In this document: piece after piece, positions 47,545-57,048 of the stretch
How the letters are laid out: the number at the start of each line of letters is the position of its first letter
How positions within the stretch are numbered: position 1 is the stretch's first letter
Assembly (NCBI GenBank): GCA_963978545.1
Contig: OZ021727.1
Span: 95,493,762 to 95,557,761, forward strand
DNA: 64,000 bases
Origin: Linyphia triangularis
Lineage: Eukaryota > Arthropoda > Arachnida > Araneae > Linyphiidae
Direction: 5' to 3'
The notes under the pieces: generated by a model
What the model saw: the letters and a program-made list of their open reading frames with translations, nothing else
Told to the model about the DNA's origin: nothing
Databases searched by the model: none
Program-made: the position numbers and the translations under genes

Positions 47545-48220
47545 TTAACTTCGATTTTGTGTGTGTCTGTATGAATGGGCATGCCTGACGGGCAAATCTG
47601 CCGAGCCCTAATTAACATACCTGCCGTAATCCAATTGGTCTGAAACTTGGCAGACAAATTCGATGCCGATGACAATGCATTCTATCAAATTTTGGGGGAT
47701 GTCACTCTCACTAGAAAGTTGCTTTTACACAAGCTTCTATTATTCCATTGAAATAGTAATAAGTCCCAATCATTGTTGAAACTCTTTCCTGTTGAAAAAT
47801 TGAAAATAAAAGATATTTGAACGTGAATGCATAAATCCTTTATGGATTGAAGTCCAGTCGATTCAACTTTGCATTGCGTGGTAGCGCTGTGAGAAAAAGT
47901 TACCGATCTTTGCTCAAACTCTTTCCTGTTTCTAAGATTGTTTTAATAAATAAATAATAAAATTGTTTTAATCAGAATAAATAAAATATGTTTGTATGTG
48001 AATGCATAAATTCAGATATATTTTTTTTATAAATAAGTTTTAAAAAATTGTTTATTGCATGTTTTGCTGATAGAGATATTTTTAATATTTAAAATTGGAT
48101 GCAAATACCAAGCACACGCTGACGACAGAATCGGCGCTATGTTAATGAATATAAAACTTGGCAATACATATAAACGATTTATATTAGAAACTCTGTTTTT
48201 GTGGGCTATGTTATTATTTT
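47545..48220 (+). repeat. Dispersed repeat family A, copy 5 (longest, internally duplicated)
   Basis: It begins (A)TCCTTTATACATTAACTTCG then ATTTTGTGTGTGTCTG, continues with CTGCCGTAATCCAATTGG, GAAACTTGGCAGACAAATTCGA and GATGACAATGCATTCTATC, and ends with GAAACTCTGTTTTTGTGGGC near 48210. AACTCTTTCCTGTT occurs twice (about 47780 and 47920), each followed by the TGAATGCATAAAT segment, so the middle is duplicated. Open frames on both strands here (48027-48338, 48055-48243) belong to the repeat. Confidence 0.75.
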
Positions 48221-49459
48221 TTTTAAGAAAGGATTCATTTTGATGATGTTGTAAGGAGAACCCAGTTCCAAGTAAATGTACAGGCATTTTAAGGGTAAAT
48301 CTTGCGTCACGATGTTCAAATGGTTTTGAAAGTATCAAATAAAGAAAAACACGTTTCCTAAAATTTTGAGAACGAGTATTGCAAACACTTTTGTAGCGAA
48401 TATTAGCTAGAAACTTGGTGAAAAAGGGGGATCGTTCGCCATTACACAGGTTTCACCGCTACTTGGAATACCTTCAATAAAGATCTTATAATTATTGATA
48501 ATGCATCGTTAATTTAATTGGGTCATGTTTCGCTGCAACTTTCTCTAAGACTATTCTTAATGCTTCTTTACGCTGCGAACAATGGTAATTCCCGCAAAAA
48601 GCATCTATCGATCGTATCTTACACATCATATATAACAAACGCAACATAAAAAAAAGTTATATATATATTAAAAAAACAAAACAAAAAAACATCTAAGCCT
48701 TGTATAAACAACAGCTATCGTCTCCAACAGCTAAGTAAATGTGTTATGGTAATATGAAATTTTTATCTTTATATATGTAGAGCTACTTGTTACTTATAAA
48801 ATAAATATATATATTTGTTTTCAATTCTTATAAATCTTCTCTTTATAGCACCAAACTGAAATCTAATTGCAGGTATTACCTGGCGTTCTTATAGTTCTTT
48901 TTGGCGAAGTATTTTTGCGTAACAAAACTAAGTTGCGTTACTTGCATTGTTTTTCTAAAAAGAAAAGTAGATTTTCAAAGCTAATATCATTCGAGCTTTG
49001 GTAAGTTTAAAAATTCACTCGTAGCGTTTCCAGTAAAATTTCATCATTCGATATTCCTTTTATCCATATAAGAATAGCGAGCATAAACATTACTTTTTAC
49101 TCTCAAGTAAATGTAATGAAATTATTTCTTCAAAAGTGTTTGGATGCACATATTATTCGATTGCCTGTTTAAAATGTTTTCTTTACATAAAACATTGAAA
49201 ATGAGGAATTAGTTGCATGTCTAGTGAGTTGGAGATACGAAAATGTTATCCATCGATAATTTCAGAATATATTTTAGAATATCTTTGAATCGTCTTAAAA
49301 AAAAAAGCATTACAGCTGAACCAACATTGATTTGCAGTTTTTTACTTTCAAATATCCTATATGTAATAGAGAGTAATAAAAGTACATTCGGTAAAAAAAA
49401 AATAAAAAAATATCGATATTTTTCTTCGTTTTTTTGTGTGCATTTCTACACGTTTTGAA
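48221..49459. other. Anonymous AT-rich DNA
   Basis: Nothing recognisable. Short AT-rich simple repeats lie near 48655-48690 and 48765-48815. Confidence 0.4.
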
Positions 49460-49700
49460 ACGTCCTTGCAAAAAATGTGTGTATGTTCGTTTGTCTGTGG
49501 TCAGCATAATTTCCAACGGATTGACCTACGATATTCAACTTTCGTCTCTCAAGATAAGGATGGACATGGGGCCTGTCATTTAGGTTTTCATCAAAATAGT
49601 GCATGTGCATAAGGTAGCTGCGACTGGAAAATTTAAGTTTTTAGCAATTACCTATCAAAAAACGGTTCTAAATGTTGGATAAAAATCGCTTCGGTATTGC
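49460..49700 (-). repeat. Dispersed repeat family C, copy 2
   Basis: Reverse-oriented relative of 26750-27060: TGTATGTTCGTTTGTCTGTG, GTCAGCATAATTTCC, GGATTGACCTACGATATTCA, TTTTCATCAAAATAGTGCATG and TTTTTAGCAATTACC. The copies differ at many positions, indicating age. Confidence 0.5.
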
Positions 49701-50159
49701 TTTTTACGATATTTTAAGCATCCCCACCTCCGTGGTTTCCGTAACAAAATTGATTTGAACGTCTTTAGCATAATCTTCCCTTGAACATTCCCCAACGACT
49801 GCCTCTCCTTTTTTTACTCATGCGCAGTGAATAATGTAATAATTACAACCAACATTTCACCAAGTTAGGAGTGTCTTTTATTTATCTGTTTTACCAATGT
49901 AATAATTATCGTCAAAACACTGTCATCGCACTGGCATTTTTTTTTTTTTTTTTTTTAAATGAATGAAAATATGAAAAAGTTACATTACACCAATCCATAT
50001 CAAATGTAAAAGACCTGCCCAGTGTTATAGTGCAATGGACAATTCCTCATTTTTTAAAAACGATTGAAATTAGTTTATATTTATAAAGAATATCTTCCCG
50101 ATTCCAAAAATTCAAACACAATTTAGTTAAAAAAAAAATTAGTTATTTAAATATTAAGA
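49701..50159. other. Anonymous DNA
   Basis: Nothing recognisable apart from a T-run near 49939-49956. Confidence 0.4.
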
Positions 50160-50560
50160 AAAGAAATTGCACCGAAACCCCGTTCGATTGCAATCCGATC
50201 AAAACGATCCGCTATAGCTGTGACGTCAAAACATCCTTCCGTTTCTATGGTTATCGTGAGGTTTCTGCCAAATTTTTGGTGTGTGTTAGGTATACAATTG
50301 CTATATCCCGTACCGGTTGGCACGATTTGCGAGAAACTTGCAAAACTGGTTTCCGCTGCTGCGTTTCAAGCCAAGTTGTTTCAGATCAAGTGATGTCACA
50401 TTGGATTTCAGCCGAATGTGTCGTTTTCCCCACCAAACTATAAGCAAATTAAAAAAATGAAAAGACGCTGTGAGCAGAATTTTTTGTGTTTATTTCATTA
50501 TCGCAACATTTTGAATTGAATAAATAAAAAAAATAAAAAAACGGAAATTGTTCATTGAAA
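50160..50560 (-). repeat. Dispersed repeat family B, copy 3
   Basis: Reverse-oriented. AGAAATTGCACCGAAACC, GATCCGCTATAGCTGTGACGTC, CATCCTTCCG, GGTTATCGTGAGG, GGTGTGTGTTAGG, CCGTACCGGTTGGCACGATTT, GCGAGAAACTTGCAAAACTGG, TTTCAAGCCAAGTTGTTTC and GTTTTCCCC run in the opposite order to copy 2. Copies 2 and 3 are about 80 percent alike by eye. Confidence 0.8.
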
Positions 50561-51392
50561 GTAGTGTGATGTTCAACTCTCTTAGTTTTTGTTTTTGTTT
50601 GCTTTTGTAAGTTGACTATAAAGGCAAGTTAGAGGTACTTTACTATTTGGTATGATTAATCTACTACCGAGAACCATAACTATGATTATAATAAAATCTT
50701 CTAATAAAATGTTTCTTGCTTTAAGAAGGAAAATGATTTCCAGAAATCCAATATTACCAGGATGTCTGTTTCTCGGAAAAAGCTCATCTCTTTAGTCCCA
50801 TCTTTATCCACTCCGAGTAATGAGGTGTTCGTGCATTTTGAACCACTTTTCGTCGCCAATCTTGGCGGAGTAGTATTCGGAGCCCACTATTACGCAGTGT
50901 CGTCGTTAAGGTGGACACAATTATGTCACTTGATGCAGAGGTCAAGGCGCTTAAATTTAATCAAAATTAGGAGCGCTCATTTGCAAATGAGTCCTCGAAC
51001 ATGGATAGAATTTTGAGGACAATACTCCTGAGATGTTTGATACTTAACTCACTACTTTTAACGCTTAATAATAATTTTAAAAAAATCCCGATACATTGAA
51101 GATATACACTGGTTTATATTTTTATACTTCTGAGGGCTGAACTTATCAGGATTTGACAACTTTCATAACATCCAGAAACTCAATCCCATTCAAGCCCTTT
51201 GTTAGAATTTAATAAGTTAATATTTATTACAAATAAAAAACAATACTAATTAATTACTAATTATTAAATAAAAATACAATAGATAATCTAATAAGATTAA
51301 ATAAAATTATGTATCTAATAAACGTGTATGAAAACTTTCAACCACCAGACTCTCAAACAAATATCCATTACTGATTTCTTTCACAGAGATTC
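50561..51392. other. Anonymous DNA
   Basis: An 84-codon frame at 50762-51016 has a balanced composition but no recognisable motif. Not called as a gene. Confidence 0.35.
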
Positions 51393-51405
51393 AATGTTAA
51401 AACCG

Positions 51406-51583
51406 CCGACCAAACGGTATAGTGGTTAGCGTGCTAGCTTCTAGACACCGAGGTTGCGGGTTCTAGTCCCGTGTTAGTCATCGGTGTTTGTAAGTGTATG
51501 TTGGCTTGTCTAATGACGAATGTTTCGGCGCATTATAGCCCTCGTGTTGCTGACGGTGCCAGATAATCTGAAAACAACCAACC
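51406..51583 (+). mobile_element. tRNA-derived SINE (type S), copy 1, 178 bp
   Basis: Begins CCGACCAAACGGTATAGTGG then TTAGCGTG (box A region) and has GGTTGCGGGTTCTAGTCCC (box B with one change). The body TGTATGTTGGCTTGTCTAATG, TTTCGGCGCATTATAGCC and GTGTTGCTGACGG is shared with two copies at 63 kb, and the tail is ACAACCAACC. Flanks AATGTTAAAACCG (51393-51405) and AATGTTAGAACCG (51584-51596) form a 13-bp target duplication with one mismatch. Confidence 0.92.
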
Positions 51584-51644
51584 AATGTTAGAACCGTGTC
51601 CCTGGTAAGAGCATGATATAAGTGAATGCACGTTTGGATATCAA

Positions 51645-52706
51645 ATCGAACATCATTCTGAGGTTTTTATAGACTGTAGAGAAATGCTAATAAATTACTA
51701 ATGTATTTTTCTGCTTGGTAAAAATGGACGAAACTTTTCAAAAATCGACTTCTTTTTATCAAGGACTATGGGGACTAAGGCACATCTGCTTAAGCATTTT
51801 GTACCAACCCCATATCCCGTACAGATCGGTAGTGGGCAGTACTGCACAGGATGTAAGCGCACACTCGCGAGAGGGAGTGCACAAGTCTACCTATACCAGC
51901 CGAAGAGTTCATTTCTACCTCTTTCGGTAGCTATCCGGTAGATGGCAGCACTACCGACTTTATGTGGAATTTCTTGATTTAGAGGCGATACCAAGCAGAA
52001 GATTCCACAAGAAGACTTGGCTATGCCACCCCCAGAGGTATTGATTTGTATGGGAACTTGGAGGATTTTGCGACCATAACTGATTTAACGTGCTCCAGTC
52101 ACCATTAACGAATACAGCGGTCTTTAGTCGGTCTCAGACCCGAATTCGCAACCTCACGGCTCGCAACCTTCTAGTTGCGAGAACGATGCTCTCCCGACTG
52201 GGCTACGCGGCCCTTAAAATCGACTTTGAATGAGTTGATCTAAATTCGATTACCTAATAAGTCATAACTTCCCCCCCCCCCCCTTCTCTCCAAAAAACCC
52301 ACTCACATTATTTTTCAATTGGTATCTTTAATTTTCGAGGGAAAAGGATACAGGCAATTTGACTAGGCTGGCGAAAAATAAAGTTGGCCATAAATATTAC
52401 GCAACTAACGACGTCACATTTATTGTGTCCTTGGCTCCCTGAAACGAAAGTTCTTCGCCAGTGACGTGAACACTTCTTATTTGAAAATTGAAAAGCGGTG
52501 GGTTACCAAATGAAAAATAATACTAATTTTGTAGCATCTTAAGACATATTTGGCAATCGGATTTTGTTCAACTCATTTTAAGTCAATTTTTGAACAGTTT
52601 CGACACATTTTCCCATTACGTTCATAATTTACTGGCATTATGACATTTCTCCATATTCTATAAAAAATTTCAGAGTGACGTTCGATGGGGTGTATTAACT
52701 TGAATT
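51645..52706. mobile_element. Foldback element G, copy 1 (interrupted by a SINE)
   Basis: The left end ATCGAACATCATTCTGA(GG)TTTTTATAG is mirrored by CTATAAAAAATTTCAGAGTGACGTTCGAT on the right. Inner arms share CAAAAATGG.CGAAAC, AAATCGACTTTGAATGAG, TTGATC(T)AAATTCG and TCATAACTT with complements in the right half. The centre near 52398-52420 carries ATTACGC...GACGTCAC, which corresponds to the ATTACGTCA/TGACGTAAT centre of copy 2. Copies 2 and 3 lie at 59033 and 63697. A 464-bp SINE sits in the left arm. No coding capacity. Confidence 0.7.
51752..52215 (-). mobile_element. tRNA-derived SINE (type F), 464 bp, inside foldback G
   Basis: AAAATCGACTT flanks it at 51741-51751 and 52216-52226 (11-bp target duplication). 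On the minus strand it starts GGGCCGCGTAGCCCAGTCGG then GAGAGC, a clear tRNA-like box A, followed by CGAGCCGTGAGGTTGCGAAT (degenerate box B region). The body is long for a SINE (over 380 bp after the tRNA-like head) and runs to CCCATAGTCCTTGATAAAAAG. It could be a composite. The 71-codon plus-strand frame inside is not a gene. Confidence 0.8.
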
Positions 52707-52959
52707 CCCCTCTCGGACTGTAAGGTATAAAAGAGAATAACTTTCATTCGATTCAATCCATTAGATCTTTTGTCCGACCCTATACTAGCGGACAGGTAAA
52801 ATAGACCTCGTTGAATACGATACACCGGTTTCACTAAGCCCTGATTGGCTGCTCAATAATCAATTACAATTGGGCCATTTGCGGCCAGTGAATGACGTCA
52901 GGAAATAGCTCGGTTATAGCCGTAAGATTCGTTTCACATCTTATTAGCATCCGTGGTTA

Positions 52960-53155
52960 GAAAAGTTAAGTAAAATTTAAAAGCGCTTATTTTCGTTTTG
53001 TTACGAGCATATATTTAAGTTTAATGTAAAACTATGTGCGCAGGTTATCAATACTACTACCATAAAAGTTGCCATTTATCCGTAACTCTTTTACGCTGAA
53101 GGATCTATCCTGTAGCATATTCTATGAGGTCTAGTAAGCCTGTTCGCTATTATAG
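52960..53155 (+). repeat. Inverted repeat H, left arm
   Basis: The words TTTAAAAGCGCTTATTTTCG, AAGTTTAATGTAAAACTATG, TGCGCAGGTTATCAATA, CTTTTACGCTGAAGGATC and TAGTAAGCCTGTTCGCTA correspond in reverse complement to 56145-56330. A third short related piece, CTATACTAGCGGACAGG with CGTTGAATACG, lies at about 52777-52825. The 2.46-kb transposon sits between the two arms. Confidence 0.7.
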
Positions 53156-53580
53156 AAGTAATGTTTCAGTCTTATTTGTAAGTGAGAACGGCAAAAAAAT
53201 GAAATTTGCGTCGAAGTATCGTTTCCATCCAAATCATTAAAAGTACTCTTTGGAGGTAAAGCACTCTGCCCAATTAGCGCTTTAATGGAACTTCCCCTAA
53301 ACTCGAGAGGGATTATTTTAAAGAGACCTCACTTCAAGCGGCCAAGAGTTACCGACATGTTTACGGAATCAGCGGTGTTGAGGGAGTTCGTTTCCCTTTT
53401 GGTCTCGCTTGTTTTCAATTTGAATAGCATTTCATTAAAATCCGAATGTCGATAGTGAGCGAATCTTTATCTTACAAAGTTTTAAAACATCGAGTGTATT
53501 TGAGATGCTGAGTCTAACGCAAGAAACGTAAAACTTTTTAAATTCTTCAAGACAGCTGAAGACAACCTTGACCACGATTT

Positions 53581-53583
<3 letters not shown>

Positions 53584-53620
<37 letters not shown>
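53584..53620. repeat. T37 homopolymer
   Basis: Uninterrupted T from 53584 to 53620. On the minus strand it makes a poly-Lys frame (53482-53676) that I reject as a gene. It might be the poly(A) tail of a minus-strand retroposon, but no body is recognised. Confidence 0.95.
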
Positions 53621-53623
<3 letters not shown>

Positions 53624-53909
53624 CAATTTGCGTTAAATCTTCTACATTTTGGTCTTCTGTTTATAAACTTGTACACTAGGGTGGTTCAAAAAACTTTTTT
53701 TTCAGCTACAGACCAAGACACCCCCTAATATTTTTACATTTACCCATAGTATTATTCTCCTAAAATTTTAGCTTCCTACTCCTATAAGAAGGTGGCGCTC
53801 AATGACCACTCATTTTTGTAATTTCGCATAATTTTTGAGTTTTATGCTGATAAGAACGCATGTCTACATTTAAAAAAAAAAGAAGTTTTTATGGGTTTTA
53901 AATAGATGC

Positions 53910-54336
53910 AATATAGTTTGGCAACAGTTATCTACTGTATCTGACAATATCCATATTATCAAAAACACCGTCTGATCGTGATTGTGAAGCACTTCGTTTG
54001 ATTGTTCCAGTAGTCACAGCTTTGGGGCATGTTCCTCGAACGTTTCCTCTTTTAAGAGGGGTCAAAAATCAAGAAAAAAAGCTAGAAAAGAATACGCTGA
54101 TTCAAGAAATGGGTAAATTAAAATCTGACTGTCCTATAGCCCTTCATTGGAATGGCAAACTTCTGCCAAAATCTTTTGGATTAAGAAAGACTGACCGTTT
54201 GTCTTTATATGTTACGAGAGATGGTATTGAAAAACTTTTTAGTGTCTCAAAGTTGAGTGGTGAAAGAACAGCGAAATATATTTCAAAAACTGTTTTTATG
54301 CTAGACAATGGCAAGTTGAGAATTAAATTTGGATAA
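53910..54336 (+). pseudogene. Transposase-like protein, N-terminal remnant
   Basis: An open frame continues upstream of 53998 and runs to 54336 (about 130 residues, including SKTPSDRDCEALRLIVPVV and CPIALHWNGKLLPKSFG). The block WNGKLLP...DRLSLYVTRDGIEKL followed by SKLSGERTAKY matches, from memory, a poorly characterised arthropod and cnidarian protein family with WDGKLLP...DRLPI.VS.....LLGVPKL.SGTG, found in many copies and therefore transposon-borne. No ATG start is visible in the intact part. It lies inside a TIR element with the same orientation, so a role as transposase is the natural inference. I cannot verify the superfamily without a search. Confidence 0.65.
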
Positions 54337-54462
54337 AGTTTTGATACTACGAGTTGGTACTAGTACTATTGGTAGTGTATAAGAGTTATGCATTAATTTG
54401 GAGAAAAAATCAGACCTGAACTATTGTGGCTAGCCTGCTGACACCATGTCTCGGAATTAATA

Positions 54463-54825
54463 TTGGCAAAGTTACTTAAGTTGTGCTATGGACCCTCATG
54501 TTTCACAGAAGTTTCTCTCTTCAACAGACTTAAAGGCGTTTGGAAAAGAATTGCACAAATAAACTTTCAGGACTTAGAACTGAAAAAAGACGTTAAAAAG
54601 TTTAAAGTTTCAACTGTAGCCTTTCTTTCATCTGTGGATAAATCTATGATAGTTAGAGATGATTATAAAGAAGTAATCGAGCTAACAGTAATCGTTTTGG
54701 ACAATATACCAGAGAAAATCAATTGCAGAGCAGTTTCATCAATTCATCACGCACAGTGGATAGCTAAACTCCTATACATTTTTAAATCCTTATATTCAGA
54801 GACCAGCAAGAGGGTTTCCATATAA
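54463..54825 (+). pseudogene. Transposase-like protein, middle remnant
   Basis: This 120-codon frame contains LCYGPSCFTEVSLFNRLKGVW, RDDYKEVIELTVIVLDNIPE and SIHHAQWIAKLLYIFKSLY. In the family I recall, the equivalent blocks are L.FGPS..P.I.IF.RF...W, RDDYKEF.EL..IFLG and HHARWMAK..Y..KI.. . The intervening C-x-x-H region expected just before it lies in the stop-containing gap 54337-54462 and is not preserved in frame. The same element encodes the N-terminal piece upstream. Confidence 0.7.
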
Positions 54826-55096
54826 CTAATAGAGAGAAGAAATACAGTTCCAGCTATTTGTACAGTTCAATACTTTTTTGTACAGTAAAGACATGGATAG
54901 AAGCCCCACTTGCTTCTGGTGGTGGCCTGAACTTGTAGAAAAACGTTAAGAAGTATAAGATAATTGTTTCTAAAATTGGAATTGCCGCTGGAAAAGTTTT
55001 GAAAAAGCTTATATGGTATCTCTTAAATGAATTGGTTGGTTAGGCCATATTTTCACACAGAATTACACAAAAGAAAACTTAAAAAGTATTGCAGAT

Positions 55097-55348
55097 ATGA
55101 ATAACTCAAAAGATTCCAGAAATATAAAAGGGTGCGAGCTATTAAAAATTTTGAAAGAAAAGGCCAGTCTTGGAGAATTTGTGACAAAAAGAACTCTTGA
55201 TATTTACTTTTTACTTTCAAAAAGAAATCTTGATAAGGTAATTTTTCACTATTACGTTATCGAACATGTTTCTACAATGACAGTGGGTTTCGATAATCTG
55301 AATGGCAACATCTACAGGATTTATGTTGTTTACAATTTCCACACCTAA
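55097..55348 (+). pseudogene. Transposase-like protein, C-terminal remnant
   Basis: An 83-codon frame. The part LLKILKEKASLGEFVTKRTLD corresponds to the ...L..FVTK.TL.LF.. block near the C-terminus of the same family. The upstream stretch near 55022 (LNELVG-like, then frameshifts) also fits. Its last third reads into non-coding DNA. Frames shift at least twice between the middle and C-terminal pieces. Confidence 0.5.
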
Positions 55349-56144
55349 CCCATATTTTTTAGATGTTATTAACTATTCATTCGATTGATTTCAATTAGAT
55401 GTTGTTTTTGGTAGGAGATTTAAAGTCGTTTGAAAATGTTCATTAAGTACAGTTGTACATTTGGAAACTTTGAATAGAGCAGAAACTTAGACACTATTTA
55501 TACTCGCTAGTCCACTATTTATTGAGTGCGAATTTTATGATTTGAAATGATATTTTGGTATTTAGATAATTTCAGACTGACCATTTTCGGCTTACAAAAA
55601 ATGTAGCCAAGTGGTACTGTAAATCTTGGTTAAATGATGAAATAAACAACACTACTGATCTACATAACACCACACTAATTATTCACTTCGTATTTAGGAG
55701 GAATAGTAGCTTATTTTGAATGCTTTTCAGGATTTTAAACGGCCTAATTTATAGAAGCAATTATATCAGAATTTCAAAAGATAATGGAGTAGCACAGAGG
55801 ATTAACGAACGTTTGTGAGCAGGGGTGGAGGCCTCTACTGTTTAATTATTTCATAAACTTTTACTAACTTATTTAACATTTTTAAATTATGGTATAAATA
55901 AAAACTCTCTTTAATAAAATTGCTTTGAATTATACTTGTTACCAAATCCACTAAAAATATCCAAAAACGCACAAAATGCGAAATTTTACTGTTCATTGAG
56001 CGCCATCTTTTAATTGGAGTAGGATTCTGAAATTTTGCTAGAACATTTGTATGGGTAGATGTAAAAAAATGAGGGGGTGTCCTGGTCTCTAGGTAAACAA
56101 AAAATTTTCTCCATATATTTTTGAACCACCCTATTGTACACGCT

Positions 56145-56330
56145 TTATACTAGCGGACAGACCGACCCCATTGAATACAGTATATGATGGATCCTTCCGC
56201 GTAAAAGATATAGTTCCGGGCAAATCGCTTCTTTTATCGTAATATTGATAACCTGCGCATATAATCTTATATTAAACATAGCTATAAGTTTATAAGAAAA
56301 TAAATGCTTTTAAGTTTAAATTTGTTTTAA
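56145..56330 (-). repeat. Inverted repeat H, right arm
   Basis: Reverse-complement partner of 52960-53155. TATACTAGCGGACAGACCG, CCCATTGAATACAG, GATGGATCCTTCCGCGTAAAAG, TATTGATAACCTGCGCATA and AATAAATGCTTTTAAG are the landmarks. It immediately precedes the solo LTR at 56334, which therefore landed at its edge. Confidence 0.7.
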
Positions 56331-56333
56331 TAT

Positions 56334-57048
56334 TGTTACGAATTTTTGTATATTTGTAAATATTTCGTTGTGTTAATTTTGTAAATAGGAAAACTTATGT
56401 ACATTTCGCATAAGAAAGTGCAATAGTTTGTCTTAAGTTGTCTTCCCGGAAATATGGGTCTCAACATTTGATAACGAGTTTTACAGAGATAACGCTGGGA
56501 AGCAAATTTTACAAGGAGCAGGACATCTAACATTATGGTAATGGCAATCTCGCCAAATTGGCAAGATAGAGCCAAGTTGGCGACGGTTTTGGCGACTAAT
56601 TTTTTTCGCCAAACTTGGCGCCCATTTGGCAACATTTTCGGTCCCCATGTACATGTATAGGACTTTTCGACTACTATCTGGAAAGTTCTCCAAATGTCTA
56701 TCTCTAGAAGATTCATGTATGTTCGCCTCCCCTATAAAAGCTCAGGAGAGCAGGTATTGGAGTTAGTTGAGTCCGTTAGTTGACTGGAATTACTGAGTTT
56801 CAGTGAACATTCCGAGTAGTTCTAAAGCGAACTGTATTGCATTGTCTTTTGCTGCGATTTTAGCAGTTGTGTTGTCAAGTTTTTAACTGCTGTTTTGTGC
56901 TCTATTGTTGTGAAAAGAGCTGTATTGTGTCTACTAGAACGAGAAGTTCTGGAGTTGTAAGAGAATCTGTGAAGAGTTATATTGGAATAAAGTTCCGCAA
57001 GTTTTGATCTGCTTTGGCTTCAAATCTTTCGAACCTCTCCACGCAACA
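56334..57048 (+). mobile_element. Solo LTR, 715 bp
   Basis: Starts TGTTACGAATTTTTG and ends CTCCACGCAACA, with ATAT on both sides (56330-56333 and 57049-57052) as a 4-bp target duplication. TATA box CCCTATAAAAGCTCAGGAG at about 56730, and AATAAAG at about 56986 as polyadenylation signal, stand in the order and spacing of a plus-strand LTR. The 5' part (56540-56640) repeats GCCAA.TTGGCG words in both orientations. Ty3/gypsy-type by its 4-bp duplication and general layout, not proven. The 126-codon minus frame across it (56336-56716) is not a gene. Confidence 0.85.

Larger units (their letters stand above)
53677..56133 (+). mobile_element. Long-TIR DNA transposon with 8-bp TSD and decayed transposase-like ORFs
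   Basis: A perfect 8-bp duplication TTGTACAC (53669-53676 and 56134-56141) flanks ends TAGGGTGGTTCAAAAAAC and TTGAACCACCCTA. The TIR continues inward for about 150 bp: GACACCCCCTAATATTTTTA / CATTTACCCATA, TCCTACTCC, GGTGGCGCTCAATGA and ATTTCGCA on the left have counterparts in reverse complement on the right. TTGTACAC fits the hAT target consensus nTnnnnAn, and TAGGG fits hAT-type termini. The plus strand carries three frame remnants of one protein family (53998-54336, 54463-54825, 55097-55348). It is dead but recent enough for a perfect target duplication. Confidence 0.85.

Noticed and set aside
53482..53676. Poly-lysine frame on the minus strand
   Set aside because: Direct product of the T37 homopolymer.
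53677..56133. P-element (also 8-bp target duplications)
   Set aside because: Termini TAGGGTGG and the protein motifs do not resemble P-type ends or THAP-containing transposases; hAT-like is the better but unproven fit.
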